From Streptomyces sp. MUM 203J (GTDB lineage: Bacteria; Actinomycetota; Actinomycetes; Streptomycetales; Streptomycetaceae), in contig NZ_JADWYO010000068.1 of the NCBI RefSeq assembly GCF_022414595.1, forward strand, positions 1 to 32,502: a DNA stretch of 32,502 bases, in the 5' to 3' direction. The notes under the pieces were generated by a model. That model ran no database searches, had not been told where the DNA came from, and saw nothing but the letters and a program-made list of their open reading frames with translations. The position numbers and the translations under genes were made by a program. Below, one piece after another: positions 22,787 through 30,348 of the stretch; positions within the stretch are counted from its first letter, which is position 1, and every line of letters begins with the position of its first letter.

Positions 22787-25188
22787 AGCAGGCTCAGGTC
22801 GTCCGTGCTCGCACTGGCCAGCGCGGCGACCCGGCCCGCGTGCCGCTCCACCATCGACTCGAACGTCTGCCGGGCCGTACGGCCGTTGCCGAACGCCGCG
22901 CCCTTCGGCAGCGCCTCGAAATAGCCGCGCAGTCCCTCCGCCGTGCCTTCCGAAAGCCGGTATTCGTGCTCCTCGGCCTGCTGTTCCACGATCCGCAGCA
23001 GTTCTTCCGGCGTGTAGTCGGGAAAACTGATCGTCCGTGAGAAACGGGATGCCACACCCGGGTTGACGGTGAGAAACCGCTCCATCTCCGCCGTGTACCC
23101 GGCGACGATCACCACCACGGCGTCCCGGTGGTCCTCCATCAGCTTCACCAGTGTGTCGATCGCCTCCCGTCCGAAGTCCCGGCCCGAGTCCTCCGGCGAC
23201 AGCGCGTACGCCTCGTCGATGAACAGCACCCCGCCCCGCGCCCGGTCGAAGGCCTCCTGCGTCCGGATCGCCGTGGACCCGATGTGCTCCCCGACCAGGT
23301 CGACACGGGAGACCTCCACCAGGTGCCCGCGCTCCAGCACGCCCAGGGACGCCAGGATCTCCCCGTACAGCCGTGCCACCGTCGTCTTGCCCGTGCCGGG
23401 GTTGCCGGTGAAGGCGAGATGGCGCCGCACGGACGCGGCCTTGAGTCCGGCCTCCTGCCGCCTGCGCCCCACCTCGATCATGTTGGTGAGGGTGCGCACC
23501 TCCCGCTTGACGCTCTCCAGCCCGACCAGCGTGTCCAGTTCACCCAGCACCTCTCCCGAGACCCGGGACGCGGCCACCGGCTCCGGAGCCCGGTCCGGCT
23601 CCGCGGGCGGCGGCGCCTGCGGTGGTACGGGGAGGGTGGCCGTCCCCGCAGGCGCGGACGCCCCCGGGGAGCGGGACGGCACCGTCGCCGCAGCCTGGGC
23701 GGCGGCCGTGCCGCGGGACAGGGCGCTCTCGTCGCCCGTGCAGTCCTCCACGACCGGGCCGTCGGCCCCGACCTCGTACCCGCCGCGCGCGCACCGCTCC
23801 GTGCGGCACCGCCTCAGCGCCGTACGGCAGCCGTCCCTCACGTGGAAGCCGTAGCCGCCGCTGTCCGTGACCCGGCAGCCGTCGAACGTGCCGCGCCCCT
23901 CCGCCGACACGTAGAACCCGGCCTCGGCGGGGGAGACGACGGTGCAGCGCTCGACCGCCGGGTCGGCGCCCTTGCTGACGATGACCCCGCTCTGCACCGC
24001 CTCGAACGAGCAGCCCGCGAGGGTGCCCCCGCTGCCGTGGTCCCGGAACCAGGCGCCCGTCGACGCCTCCCGGACCCGGCAGTCGTCGAGCTGCGCGGTC
24101 GCCCCGTCGCTCACCGACACGGCCGTGTTCCGCACCTGCGACAGGTCGCTGTCCACGACGTCCACCCGCGAGCCACGGTCAAGGACGAACAGCGCGTCCG
24201 GCACGTCCCGCACCCGGCAGGAGTCCAGCACCGCGGTCGCACCGTCACTCACCCACACCGCCGGGTAGTCGCCCGTACTGTCATGGATCTCGCACCCGTT
24301 GGCGTCCACCCGCGTTCCCGGGTCCCATACCGACAGGCCGTTGCGGCCGAACCGGTGGACCGTGGACCGGGTCAGCGTCAGCACGGCACGCGAGCGCAGG
24401 TCGACCGCGTTCTCCGCCACGTCGTGCAGATCGCAGTCGGACAGCGTCAGCACCGCGTCCGCGTCCAGGGTGACGCCGTCGGCCGAAGTGCGGTGCACCG
24501 ACGAGTCGGTCAGATGGGCCGTGGCCCGGCCGCTGATCCGCACGCCGCTGCCCCGGATCTCGTACACCTCGCAGCCGAGCCCCTCCAGTGCGCTGTTCTC
24601 GCCGGTCACCGAGACGCCGGCCCCGGACGCGTGGTGCACCCGGCAGCGTTCCAGGCGCGGATGCGCACCGCCGGTCACCGACACGCCTTCCTGGCCGGCC
24701 GCGACGACCTCGCACTCCTCGAACACCCCGCCCGCGCCGTCCAGTACGGCGATCCCGACACCGGCCGGGTTGTCGACGGTGACCCGGCGCACGGTGGGCC
24801 GCGCCTCCCCGCGCACCTCGACACCCACCGCCGATCGGGTCACGATCCGCAGGTCCAGCAGCTCGGGCGTGCCGTCCTCCACCAGCAGCGCGGGCGCCGA
24901 GGTGTCCTGGCCCTCCAGATGGACGTCCCGTACCGTCGCGGACGCCCGTACGGTGAGGGGAACCCCGTCGGCCGGGGCGATCCGCACGGAGCCGACGGCG
25001 CCGTCCGCGCCGCGCAGGGTCACCGCACGGCTCAGCACCAGGTTCTCCCGGTACGTGCCGGGCGCGACGGTGAGCACGTCACCGTCGCCCGCGGCCTCCA
25101 GCGCGGCGGTGAGGGAGGCGTACTCGCCTGTGCGGCGCCGCCACCGCGACGTGCCGGTGTGCGTCACCTGGACCGTGCCCTGTGCCAT
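22756..25188 (-). CDS. Parallel beta-helix / CbxX-type AAA+ ATPase fusion protein
   Basis: This is an 810-residue chain with two halves. Residues about 20-480 form a right-handed parallel beta-helix of the NosD/CASH type, with more than 15 imperfect coils of 22-24 residues (for example VSVTGGAHPRLERCRVHHA, VSDGATAVLDSCRVRD). A Pro/Ala-rich linker spans about 485-545. Residues about 550-810 are an AAA+ domain of the CbxX/CfqX-SpoVK type: Walker A GNPGTGKTT near 595-602, Walker B GVLFIDEAYAL near 652-662, sensor VVIVAGYTAEMERFL, and Arg-rich NPGVASRFSRTISF. This ATPase type also includes EccA of type VII secretion. No signal peptide is visible, so the beta-helix is probably cytoplasmic and acts as a scaffold. 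It overlaps the hydrolase gene tail-to-tail. Confidence 0.92.
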   Translation of the reverse strand: MAQGTVQVTHTGTSRWRRRTGEYASLTAALEAAGDGDVLTVAPGTYRENLVLSRAVTLRGADGAVGSVRIAPADGVPLTVRASATVRDVHLEGQDTSAPALLVEDGTPELLDLRIVTRSAVGVEVRGEARPTVRRVTVDNPAGVGIAVLDGAGGVFEECEVVAAGQEGVSVTGGAHPRLERCRVHHASGAGVSVTGENSALEGLGCEVYEIRGSGVRISGRATAHLTDSSVHRTSADGVTLDADAVLTLSDCDLHDVAENAVDLRSRAVLTLTRSTVHRFGRNGLSVWDPGTRVDANGCEIHDSTGDYPAVWVSDGATAVLDSCRVRDVPDALFVLDRGSRVDVVDSDLSQVRNTAVSVSDGATAQLDDCRVREASTGAWFRDHGSGGTLAGCSFEAVQSGVIVSKGADPAVERCTVVSPAEAGFYVSAEGRGTFDGCRVTDSGGYGFHVRDGCRTALRRCRTERCARGGYEVGADGPVVEDCTGDESALSRGTAAAQAAATVPSRSPGASAPAGTATLPVPPQAPPPAEPDRAPEPVAASRVSGEVLGELDTLVGLESVKREVRTLTNMIEVGRRRQEAGLKAASVRRHLAFTGNPGTGKTTVARLYGEILASLGVLERGHLVEVSRVDLVGEHIGSTAIRTQEAFDRARGGVLFIDEAYALSPEDSGRDFGREAIDTLVKLMEDHRDAVVVIVAGYTAEMERFLTVNPGVASRFSRTISFPDYTPEELLRIVEQQAEEHEYRLSEGTAEGLRGYFEALPKGAAFGNGRTARQTFESMVERHAGRVAALASASTDDLSLLYPDDLPELP

Positions 25189-25353
25189 GGTGCTGCTCTG
25201 CCCCCACCTCGTGCGCGCCCTCGCCTGGCCGAAGCACCACCGTAGCGCGCGTCCTTCCCCGCCGTGCCCGATAGCCGACGCGCGGCGGACGCCCCCTTCC
25301 CGGGGGCCGGGGAGCCGCGCACCCGCCCAGGACGCCGGACGCCCCGCCGGGTC

Positions 25354-26010
25354 TCATCCGCCCGTGCCCGCCCGTCCCCAGTCCGGGCCGATCGCCGCCC
25401 AGTCGCGGTCCAGGCGCGCATACCGCGTCTGCGCCAGGCGCCGTACGACCGCCCGCCGTGCGCCCTCGACGGCCAGCCCCGCACCGGCCGCCGCACCCAC
25501 CCCGGCCAGCACCGCGTGCTCCCGCGCGGTCCGCGCGCTCAACGGCCTGCTCACCAGCCGGCCCTCGTCGTCCACCCAGACGGGGATCGCGGCACCCGGA
25601 CCGGCCACCTCCCGCGCCGCGTTGAGCGTGCCCGTACGTTCCGTTCCGTCCGGCGCCGTCCACCGCGCCGTGACCGGCTGCCGCAGCCGGTCCTCGGCGG
25701 CGGCAGCCCGGTCCGGCAGGGCCGGTTCGCCGGGGGGAGCGGGGCCCACGACCCGCGCGACCGCGGTGTGACGCCGCTCCTGCTGAACCCGCGCCGAGAT
25801 CTGGAGGGCCGCGTCGGCGGCGGTCCCGACGAGCCAGCCCACCAGCGGCGTACCCAGGCAGAGCAGCAGCAGGGCGAGGAACGCCACCCACGCCTCGGCC
25901 AGATCGGTGGCCCGGCGCAGCGGGTTGCGCCGCCAGCGCCAGAGGCCGCCGGCCGCTGCGAGCACGGAGCCCACCCCCTTCGCTGCTTCCTGTCCGTCGC
26001 GCACGTTCAC
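25354..26010 (-). CDS. Rv1733c-type membrane protein
   Basis: This 218-residue protein has the layout of the actinobacterial Rv1733c family. It has an RWRRNPLRRATDLAEAW motif just before the first transmembrane helix (about 40-62), an extracytoplasmic domain of about 95 residues (VTARWTAPDGTERTGTL, IPVWVDDEGRLVSRPLS), a second helix (about 165-183) and a charged cytoplasmic tail. The GTG at 26010 follows GGGGAA. The family is of unknown function; the mycobacterial member is a latency antigen. It lies 165 bp from the beta-helix/AAA gene on the same strand. Confidence 0.85.
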   Translation of the reverse strand: MNVRDGQEAAKGVGSVLAAAGGLWRWRRNPLRRATDLAEAWVAFLALLLLCLGTPLVGWLVGTAADAALQISARVQQERRHTAVARVVGPAPPGEPALPDRAAAAEDRLRQPVTARWTAPDGTERTGTLNAAREVAGPGAAIPVWVDDEGRLVSRPLSARTAREHAVLAGVGAAAGAGLAVEGARRAVVRRLAQTRYARLDRDWAAIGPDWGRAGTGG

Positions 26011-26032
26011 GGGTTCCCCGCGCCGGGAAACG

Positions 26033-26878
26033 CTATGCGAGGACCTTCACCGGGTCACCGACCCGCAGGGTGCCGGTGGTCTCGGGCACGAGGTTGACGC
26101 CGAACACGGCCTTGCCGCCGACACGGCGGTGCCGGACGAGTGTGCGGAGCGGCTCGCTGCCCCGTACGGCGGTGCGCTGGTCGGTGGTGGTCACGACGCA
26201 GCGCCCGCACAGTCGTGCGACCCGGAAGGTCACCTCACCGATCGCCAGGCGGGTCCACCCGTCCTCCTCCCAGGGCGCGGTGCCGTCGACGACCGCGTTC
26301 GGCCGGAACCGCTCCATGGGCAGGGGCCCCTCCTCGGGACGGTCCCCGCGCGCGACGAGCGTGTTGAGGGCGTCCAGGGACGCGGCCGTGGTGACGAGCA
26401 GCGGAAAGCCGTCCGCGAAGGACACCGTCTCGCCGGGGCGGGCGTACTCGGCCCTGACGGGGCGGCGGCGGGCCGGGTCGTCCATGTGCACGAGCCGCAC
26501 CTCGCTGCCGGTGTAGGCGCTGAACCACCGGTCGGCCGCCGGTCCCGCGGGCACCGCGTCCATCTCCGTACCGAAGACCTCGACGACGACCGTGCCGGCC
26601 GACGACGGGTCGGGTTCCGCCACGGTGAGCGGCTCCATGCCGGGCGCCGACACCCGCAGTCCTGCGGCACCCGCCTCGGCGGAGGCCAGGGCGAGGCGCG
26701 CGTACTGACGCTGGGTCACGGCTTTGCCGGACGTGTCCGCCAGCATCCAGCGGCGGTCCCCGGACAGTCCCCAGGGCTCCACGGCCGCCTCGGCGGGTGC
26801 GGAGCCCTGGAGGGACTTGACCGGGTGTATGTGCAGCGAACTCAGGACAGGCGTGGGCACGACCTCGTGACTGGGCAT
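26033..26878 (-). CDS. MOSC-domain protein (YcbX-like)
   Basis: This 281-residue protein has an N-terminal MOSC_N beta-barrel (LSSLHIHPVKSLQGSAPAEAAVEPWGLSGDRRWMLAD) and a C-terminal MOSC domain with the conserved cysteine region ARLCGRCVVTTTDQRT and FGVNL. Relatives are molybdenum-cofactor-dependent reductases of N-hydroxylated compounds (YcbX, mARC). Whether this one binds the cofactor is not shown by sequence alone. The ATG at 26878 is preceded by CAGGAT 6 nt upstream and by GATGAGG, so leaderless and led initiation are both possible. The next gene upstream on this strand ends 88 bp away. Confidence 0.9.
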   Translation of the reverse strand: MPSHEVVPTPVLSSLHIHPVKSLQGSAPAEAAVEPWGLSGDRRWMLADTSGKAVTQRQYARLALASAEAGAAGLRVSAPGMEPLTVAEPDPSSAGTVVVEVFGTEMDAVPAGPAADRWFSAYTGSEVRLVHMDDPARRRPVRAEYARPGETVSFADGFPLLVTTAASLDALNTLVARGDRPEEGPLPMERFRPNAVVDGTAPWEEDGWTRLAIGEVTFRVARLCGRCVVTTTDQRTAVRGSEPLRTLVRHRRVGGKAVFGVNLVPETTGTLRVGDPVKVLA

Positions 26879-26965
26879 GGCCTCATCCTGTCAGGCGCGG
26901 GCGACCCGTACGCCCGTCCTTTCCCGCCCGTTCAGCGCCTGTTCGCAAGCGGCCCGGGAGGCCGG

Positions 26966-27433
26966 TCAGTACCCGCCGCCCTGGTAGGGGCGCCGGTACG
27001 GATCCTCGTACGCCGCCACCGGGGCGGGGCGCGGCGGGCCGACCGGGCGCATCGCGTCGTAACCGGCCGGGGCGGGGCGCGGCGGCTGCGGCTGTTGCTG
27101 CGGGCCCGGGTAGCCGTAGCCGCGCGGGGGCGGGGTCTGCTGCGGGACCTGCGGCGCCATGGCGTGCTGGAGCGGGGCGGCGGGCTGGGGGTAGCCGTAA
27201 CCGCCGCCGTAGGAAGGGGCCGCGGGCTGGGGGGAGGGTGCGGCGGGGAGGGCGGGGAGGGCCGCGGGCAACGCCGGCAGGTAGGTGCTGCCGGTGTCGT
27301 ACGCGGAAGGCACTCGGATCGGGGCGATCTGAGGCGTGCCCCGTTCTGCGACCAGGGAGTCGTAGATCGGGGTGTCCGGGAACGCCGGCGCGTGGTAGTA
27401 CGCACCGCCGTACGAGGCACGGGGGGAGGTCAT
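26966..27433 (-). CDS. Proline/tyrosine-rich protein (DUF6643-like)
   Basis: This 155-residue low-complexity protein has a conserved head (YHAPAFPDTPIYDSLVAERGTPQIAPIRVPSAYD), followed by LPALPAALPALPAAP and a long Pro/Gln/Gly/Tyr-rich tail ending in YRRPYQGGGY. The head matches what I recall of the Streptomyces DUF6643 family, which has no known function; it is probably disordered apart from the head. The ATG at 27433 has TAACTT 6 nt upstream and no Shine-Dalgarno, so the mRNA is probably leaderless. It is divergent from the double-TerD gene, which suggests joint control. Confidence 0.75.
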   Translation of the reverse strand: MTSPRASYGGAYYHAPAFPDTPIYDSLVAERGTPQIAPIRVPSAYDTGSTYLPALPAALPALPAAPSPQPAAPSYGGGYGYPQPAAPLQHAMAPQVPQQTPPPRGYGYPGPQQQPQPPRPAPAGYDAMRPVGPPRPAPVAAYEDPYRRPYQGGGY

Positions 27434-27439
27434 GGCCCT

Positions 27440-27445
27440 AAGTTA
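27440..27445 (-). promoter_or_regulatory. -10 box for leaderless DUF6643-like gene
   Basis: TAACTT on the minus strand is followed by AGGGCC and then the ATG at 27433. A weak TTCCAA lies 17 bp upstream (27463-27468). Confidence 0.55.
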
Positions 27446-27590
27446 AGCCCACGATGTGCAGGTTGGAAGGCCGGTAAGCGGGTTGTTTGGAGTGCTTCCT
27501 GTGACTGCGGAACGCCAATGCGAGCGAATATGGGAAAATCGGTCGCTCCGCGATGCAATGATCGTGTAAAAGCCGAGCTTGATCGGGGTT

Positions 27591-27639
27591 ACCGCCGGGT
27601 CCGCGGGGCACGGCGGTACCGCCGCCATTAACGTGGCGG
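27591..27639. promoter_or_regulatory. Palindrome cluster upstream of the TerD gene
   Basis: CGGCGGTACCGCCG (27611-27624) is a perfect 14-bp palindrome. A further ACCGCCG half-site lies at 27591-27597. Overlapping the right end, CCGCCA-N6-TGGCGG (27622-27639) is a second inverted repeat around TTAACG. Two ACGCGTG copies (27662-27668, 27680-27686) follow before the start codon. They are probable protein-binding sites or a structured 5' leader. Confidence 0.55.
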
Positions 27640-27698
27640 ATGCACAAAACGCCGACGGTTTACGCGTGAGACACGCAGGACGCGTGATGGGGGTGGGC

Positions 27699-29096
27699 AT
27701 GTCCATGCTTAAGGGATCCAATGTTCCGGTGCCGACACGGGCTCTTCGCGTCGAATTGGGGTGGCGTTCCGGTTCGGGGGTGCCGGACGTCGACGCCTCG
27801 GCGCTACTGCTCGTATCCGGAAAGGTGCGCTCCGACGCGGACTTCGTCTTTTACAACCAGGCCGCTCACCCTTCGGGTTCGGTACGTCACGGCGGGAAGC
27901 AGACCTCCGCCGGGGCCGTGACGGACACCCTCACCGTCGACCTGCCCCGGGTCGAACCCGCCGTGGAGCGCATCGTCCTGGCGGCGTCGGCGGACGGCGG
28001 TCCCTTCAGCCGCGTCCCCGGCCTGTACATCCGCGTGGTGGACCCGGCCGACGGCACCGAGGTCGCGCGGTACGAGAGCGAGGGCGCGAGCGTCGAGACC
28101 GCGTACATCCTGGGCGAGCTGTACCGCCGCCAGGGCGCCTGGAAGTTCCGCGCGGTGGGGCAGGGGTACGCCACCGGTCTGGAGGGCCTCGCCACGGACT
28201 TCGGCATCTCGGTCGACGAACCGCAGCGGCCGCCCGCCGTCCCGGCCCCCGCCTCCCCGCCCGCGACGCCCTCGCCCTACATCAGGCAGCCGACGGCCCC
28301 TCAGCCGCCCGCCACCCCGCAGTGGCCGACGCCGCCCGCACCGTCCGGCACGCGCACCCCGCCGCCCACCCCGCCGTCCACTCCGGTGCCGCCGCCGTCC
28401 CCGGCGCCGGTGTCGCCCACCGTGCCCGTCGGCTCGTCCGCGCCGCCCTCCGCGCCCGTGCGGCTGTCCAAGGTCACCCTGACCAAGGAGGCCCCCGCCG
28501 TCTCCCTCGCCAAGCAGGGCGGCACCTCCGGCGCCCTGCGCGTGAACCTCAACTGGCAGGTCCGCAAGCAGTTCCGGGGCTGGGGTGCCAAGCGCGGGCG
28601 GGCCGTCGCCCAGCACTCCGACCTCGACCTGGACCTGTGCGCCCTGTACGAACTGGCCGACGGCCGCAAGGGAGTCGTCCAGGCGCTCGGGAACGCCTTC
28701 GGCGCGCTGCACCACCCGCCGTACGTCCATCTCGACGGAGACGACCGGACGGGTGCCGTCGAGACCGGCGAGAACCTCACCGTCAACCTCGACCAGCAGC
28801 ACCGGTTCCGCCGGATCCTCGTGTTCGTGACCATCTACGAAGGCGCCCGCAGTTTCGCGGACCTGCACGCCACCGTCACCCTGACCCCGCAGCACGGCGC
28901 GCCCGTCGAGTTCTCCCTCGACGAGTGCACCGTCCCGTCCACCGTCTGCGCCCTCGCCCTGATCACCCGCCAGGGCGACGACCTCGTCGTCCAGCGCGAG
29001 GCCCGCTACCTCGTTCCCGAACGCGGCGTCAGCCCCCAGCGCACCGTCGACCGTGCGTACGGCTGGGGCATGAACTGGACTCCGGGCCGCAAGTAG
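27699..29096 (+). CDS. Double TerD-domain protein with proline-rich linker
   Basis: This 465-residue protein has two TerD-type calcium-binding beta-sandwich domains. Domain 1 (about 1-175) starts MLKGSNVPVPTRALRVELGW and includes DVDASALLL and DFVFYNQAAHPSGSVRHGG. Domain 2 (about 285-465) has VNLNWQ, SDLDLDLCALYELADGRKGVVQ and HLDGDDRTGAVETGENLTVNL, with the usual Asp ligands. Between them is a Pro-rich linker of about 95 residues. The ATG at 27699 has a GGGGGTGGG stretch upstream. TerD proteins are linked to tellurite/stress resistance and to cell development in Streptomyces. The gene stands apart from any ter operon here and is divergent from the DUF6643-like gene. Confidence 0.9.
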   Translation: MSMLKGSNVPVPTRALRVELGWRSGSGVPDVDASALLLVSGKVRSDADFVFYNQAAHPSGSVRHGGKQTSAGAVTDTLTVDLPRVEPAVERIVLAASADGGPFSRVPGLYIRVVDPADGTEVARYESEGASVETAYILGELYRRQGAWKFRAVGQGYATGLEGLATDFGISVDEPQRPPAVPAPASPPATPSPYIRQPTAPQPPATPQWPTPPAPSGTRTPPPTPPSTPVPPPSPAPVSPTVPVGSSAPPSAPVRLSKVTLTKEAPAVSLAKQGGTSGALRVNLNWQVRKQFRGWGAKRGRAVAQHSDLDLDLCALYELADGRKGVVQALGNAFGALHHPPYVHLDGDDRTGAVETGENLTVNLDQQHRFRRILVFVTIYEGARSFADLHATVTLTPQHGAPVEFSLDECTVPSTVCALALITRQGDDLVVQREARYLVPERGVSPQRTVDRAYGWGMNWTPGRK

Positions 29097-29111
29097 CCAC
29101 CCGGAGCGGCC

Positions 29112-30290
29112 CTATCGGTCCGGTGCCGGCTGCGGGCGCGGATAGGTCCGCCCCTTCCACGCGGCGCCGCGCCCCCGGTGGTGCCGGACCGCCGAGTCCA
29201 CCGTCATCAGCAGATAAAGCAGCGCGGTCGCCGGCAGCGTCAGCGCGAGCCACGGCGGCTGCCGGTAATAGCGCAGCATGGGCGTGTACGTCCCCGCCAT
29301 CACCGCCCACGCCGCCCCGCCCGCCCACGCCGCGGCCGGGTCGCCGCCCACGAGCCCCGCCACCAGACACGCCGGCGGGGCCAGGTACACCAGCGCCATC
29401 CCCGACACCGTGCCCGCCAGCAGCAGCCCGCTGTGCCGCAGCTGGGCGTACGCGCTGCGCGTCACCATCGCCCACAGGTCCCCGAGCCGCGGGTAGGGCC
29501 GCACGCTGTCCACCTCCTCGGCCAGTCCCAGCCAGATCCGCCCGCCCCGCCTCCGCACCGCACGTGCCAGCGCCACATCGTCGATCACCGCCCCCCGGAT
29601 CACCTCCGGGATCCCGGCCCGCCGGGCCGCGTCGGCGCGGATCAGCACACAGCCGCCCGCGGCGGCGGCCGTCCGCGCCCCCGTCCGGTTCACCCACCGG
29701 AACGGATACAGCTGGCAGAAGAAGTAGACGAAGGCGGGCACGATCAGCCGCTCCCACCGGTTCGCCACCCGCAGCCGCGCCATCTGCGACACCAGATCGA
29801 GGTCGTACGCCACAGCCGCCGCGACGAGTCCGCGCAGACTGCCCGGCGCGTGCGCGATGTCCGCGTCCGTGAGCAACAGGAAGTCAGGCCCGCCCCGCGC
29901 GTGTGCCACACCGATTCCGTGCCGCACCGCCCACAGTTTCCCGGTCCAGCCGGGTTCCGGCGGCCCCGGCGACACCACCGTCAGCGGGACCCCCCGGCGG
30001 CGGACGGCCAGGGCGCGGGCCACCTCCCCGGTGCCGTCGGTGCTCCCGTCGTCCACCAGCAGGACCTCCGCCCGGCCCGGATAGTCCTGGGCGAGCAGCG
30101 ACGGCAGGCTCAGCGGCAGGACCTCCGCCTCGTCGCGGGCGGGCACGACCACGGTCACCGAAGGCCATCGCTCCGGGAAGCCACCCGCCGGCGGCAGCCG
30201 CTGGTCCGTCCTCCAGAAGAACCCCTGCCCCAGCAGCAGCCACGCCCAGACACCGCACGAGACCAGGGCGATCCACGCAAGTACGCTCAT
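29112..30290 (-). CDS. HpnB-like family 2 glycosyltransferase
   Basis: This is a 392-residue membrane-bound GT-A glycosyltransferase. Helix 1 spans about residues 4-24. The nucleotide-sugar site is VTVVVPARDEAEVLPLSL and LLVDDGSTDGTG (80-87), with the metal-binding DAD in LLLTDADIAH (141-146). VIDDVALARAVRRRGGRIWLGL and QLRHSGLLLAG mark the acceptor/catalytic region. Three to four hydrophobic helices follow at the C-terminus. PGWTGKLWAVRHG and the LYPFRWVNRTGARTAAAAGGC segment match hopene-associated HpnB-type transferases closely. No hopanoid genes are in the window. The start is taken at the ATG 30290; 30311 is an alternative. Confidence 0.86.
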   Translation of the reverse strand: MSVLAWIALVSCGVWAWLLLGQGFFWRTDQRLPPAGGFPERWPSVTVVVPARDEAEVLPLSLPSLLAQDYPGRAEVLLVDDGSTDGTGEVARALAVRRRGVPLTVVSPGPPEPGWTGKLWAVRHGIGVAHARGGPDFLLLTDADIAHAPGSLRGLVAAAVAYDLDLVSQMARLRVANRWERLIVPAFVYFFCQLYPFRWVNRTGARTAAAAGGCVLIRADAARRAGIPEVIRGAVIDDVALARAVRRRGGRIWLGLAEEVDSVRPYPRLGDLWAMVTRSAYAQLRHSGLLLAGTVSGMALVYLAPPACLVAGLVGGDPAAAWAGGAAWAVMAGTYTPMLRYYRQPPWLALTLPATALLYLLMTVDSAVRHHRGRGAAWKGRTYPRPQPAPDR

Positions 30291-30336
30291 TCCGTGCAGT
30301 CTGCCCCACATCGCGATGCCCCGGAGGGCCGTCGGC

Positions 30337-30342
30337 TAGGGT
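30337..30342 (+). promoter_or_regulatory. -10 box for leaderless racemase-like gene
   Basis: TAGGGT is followed by GACCGG (6 nt) and then the GTG at 30349, with no Shine-Dalgarno sequence between. Confidence 0.6.
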
Positions 30343-30348
30343 GACCGG

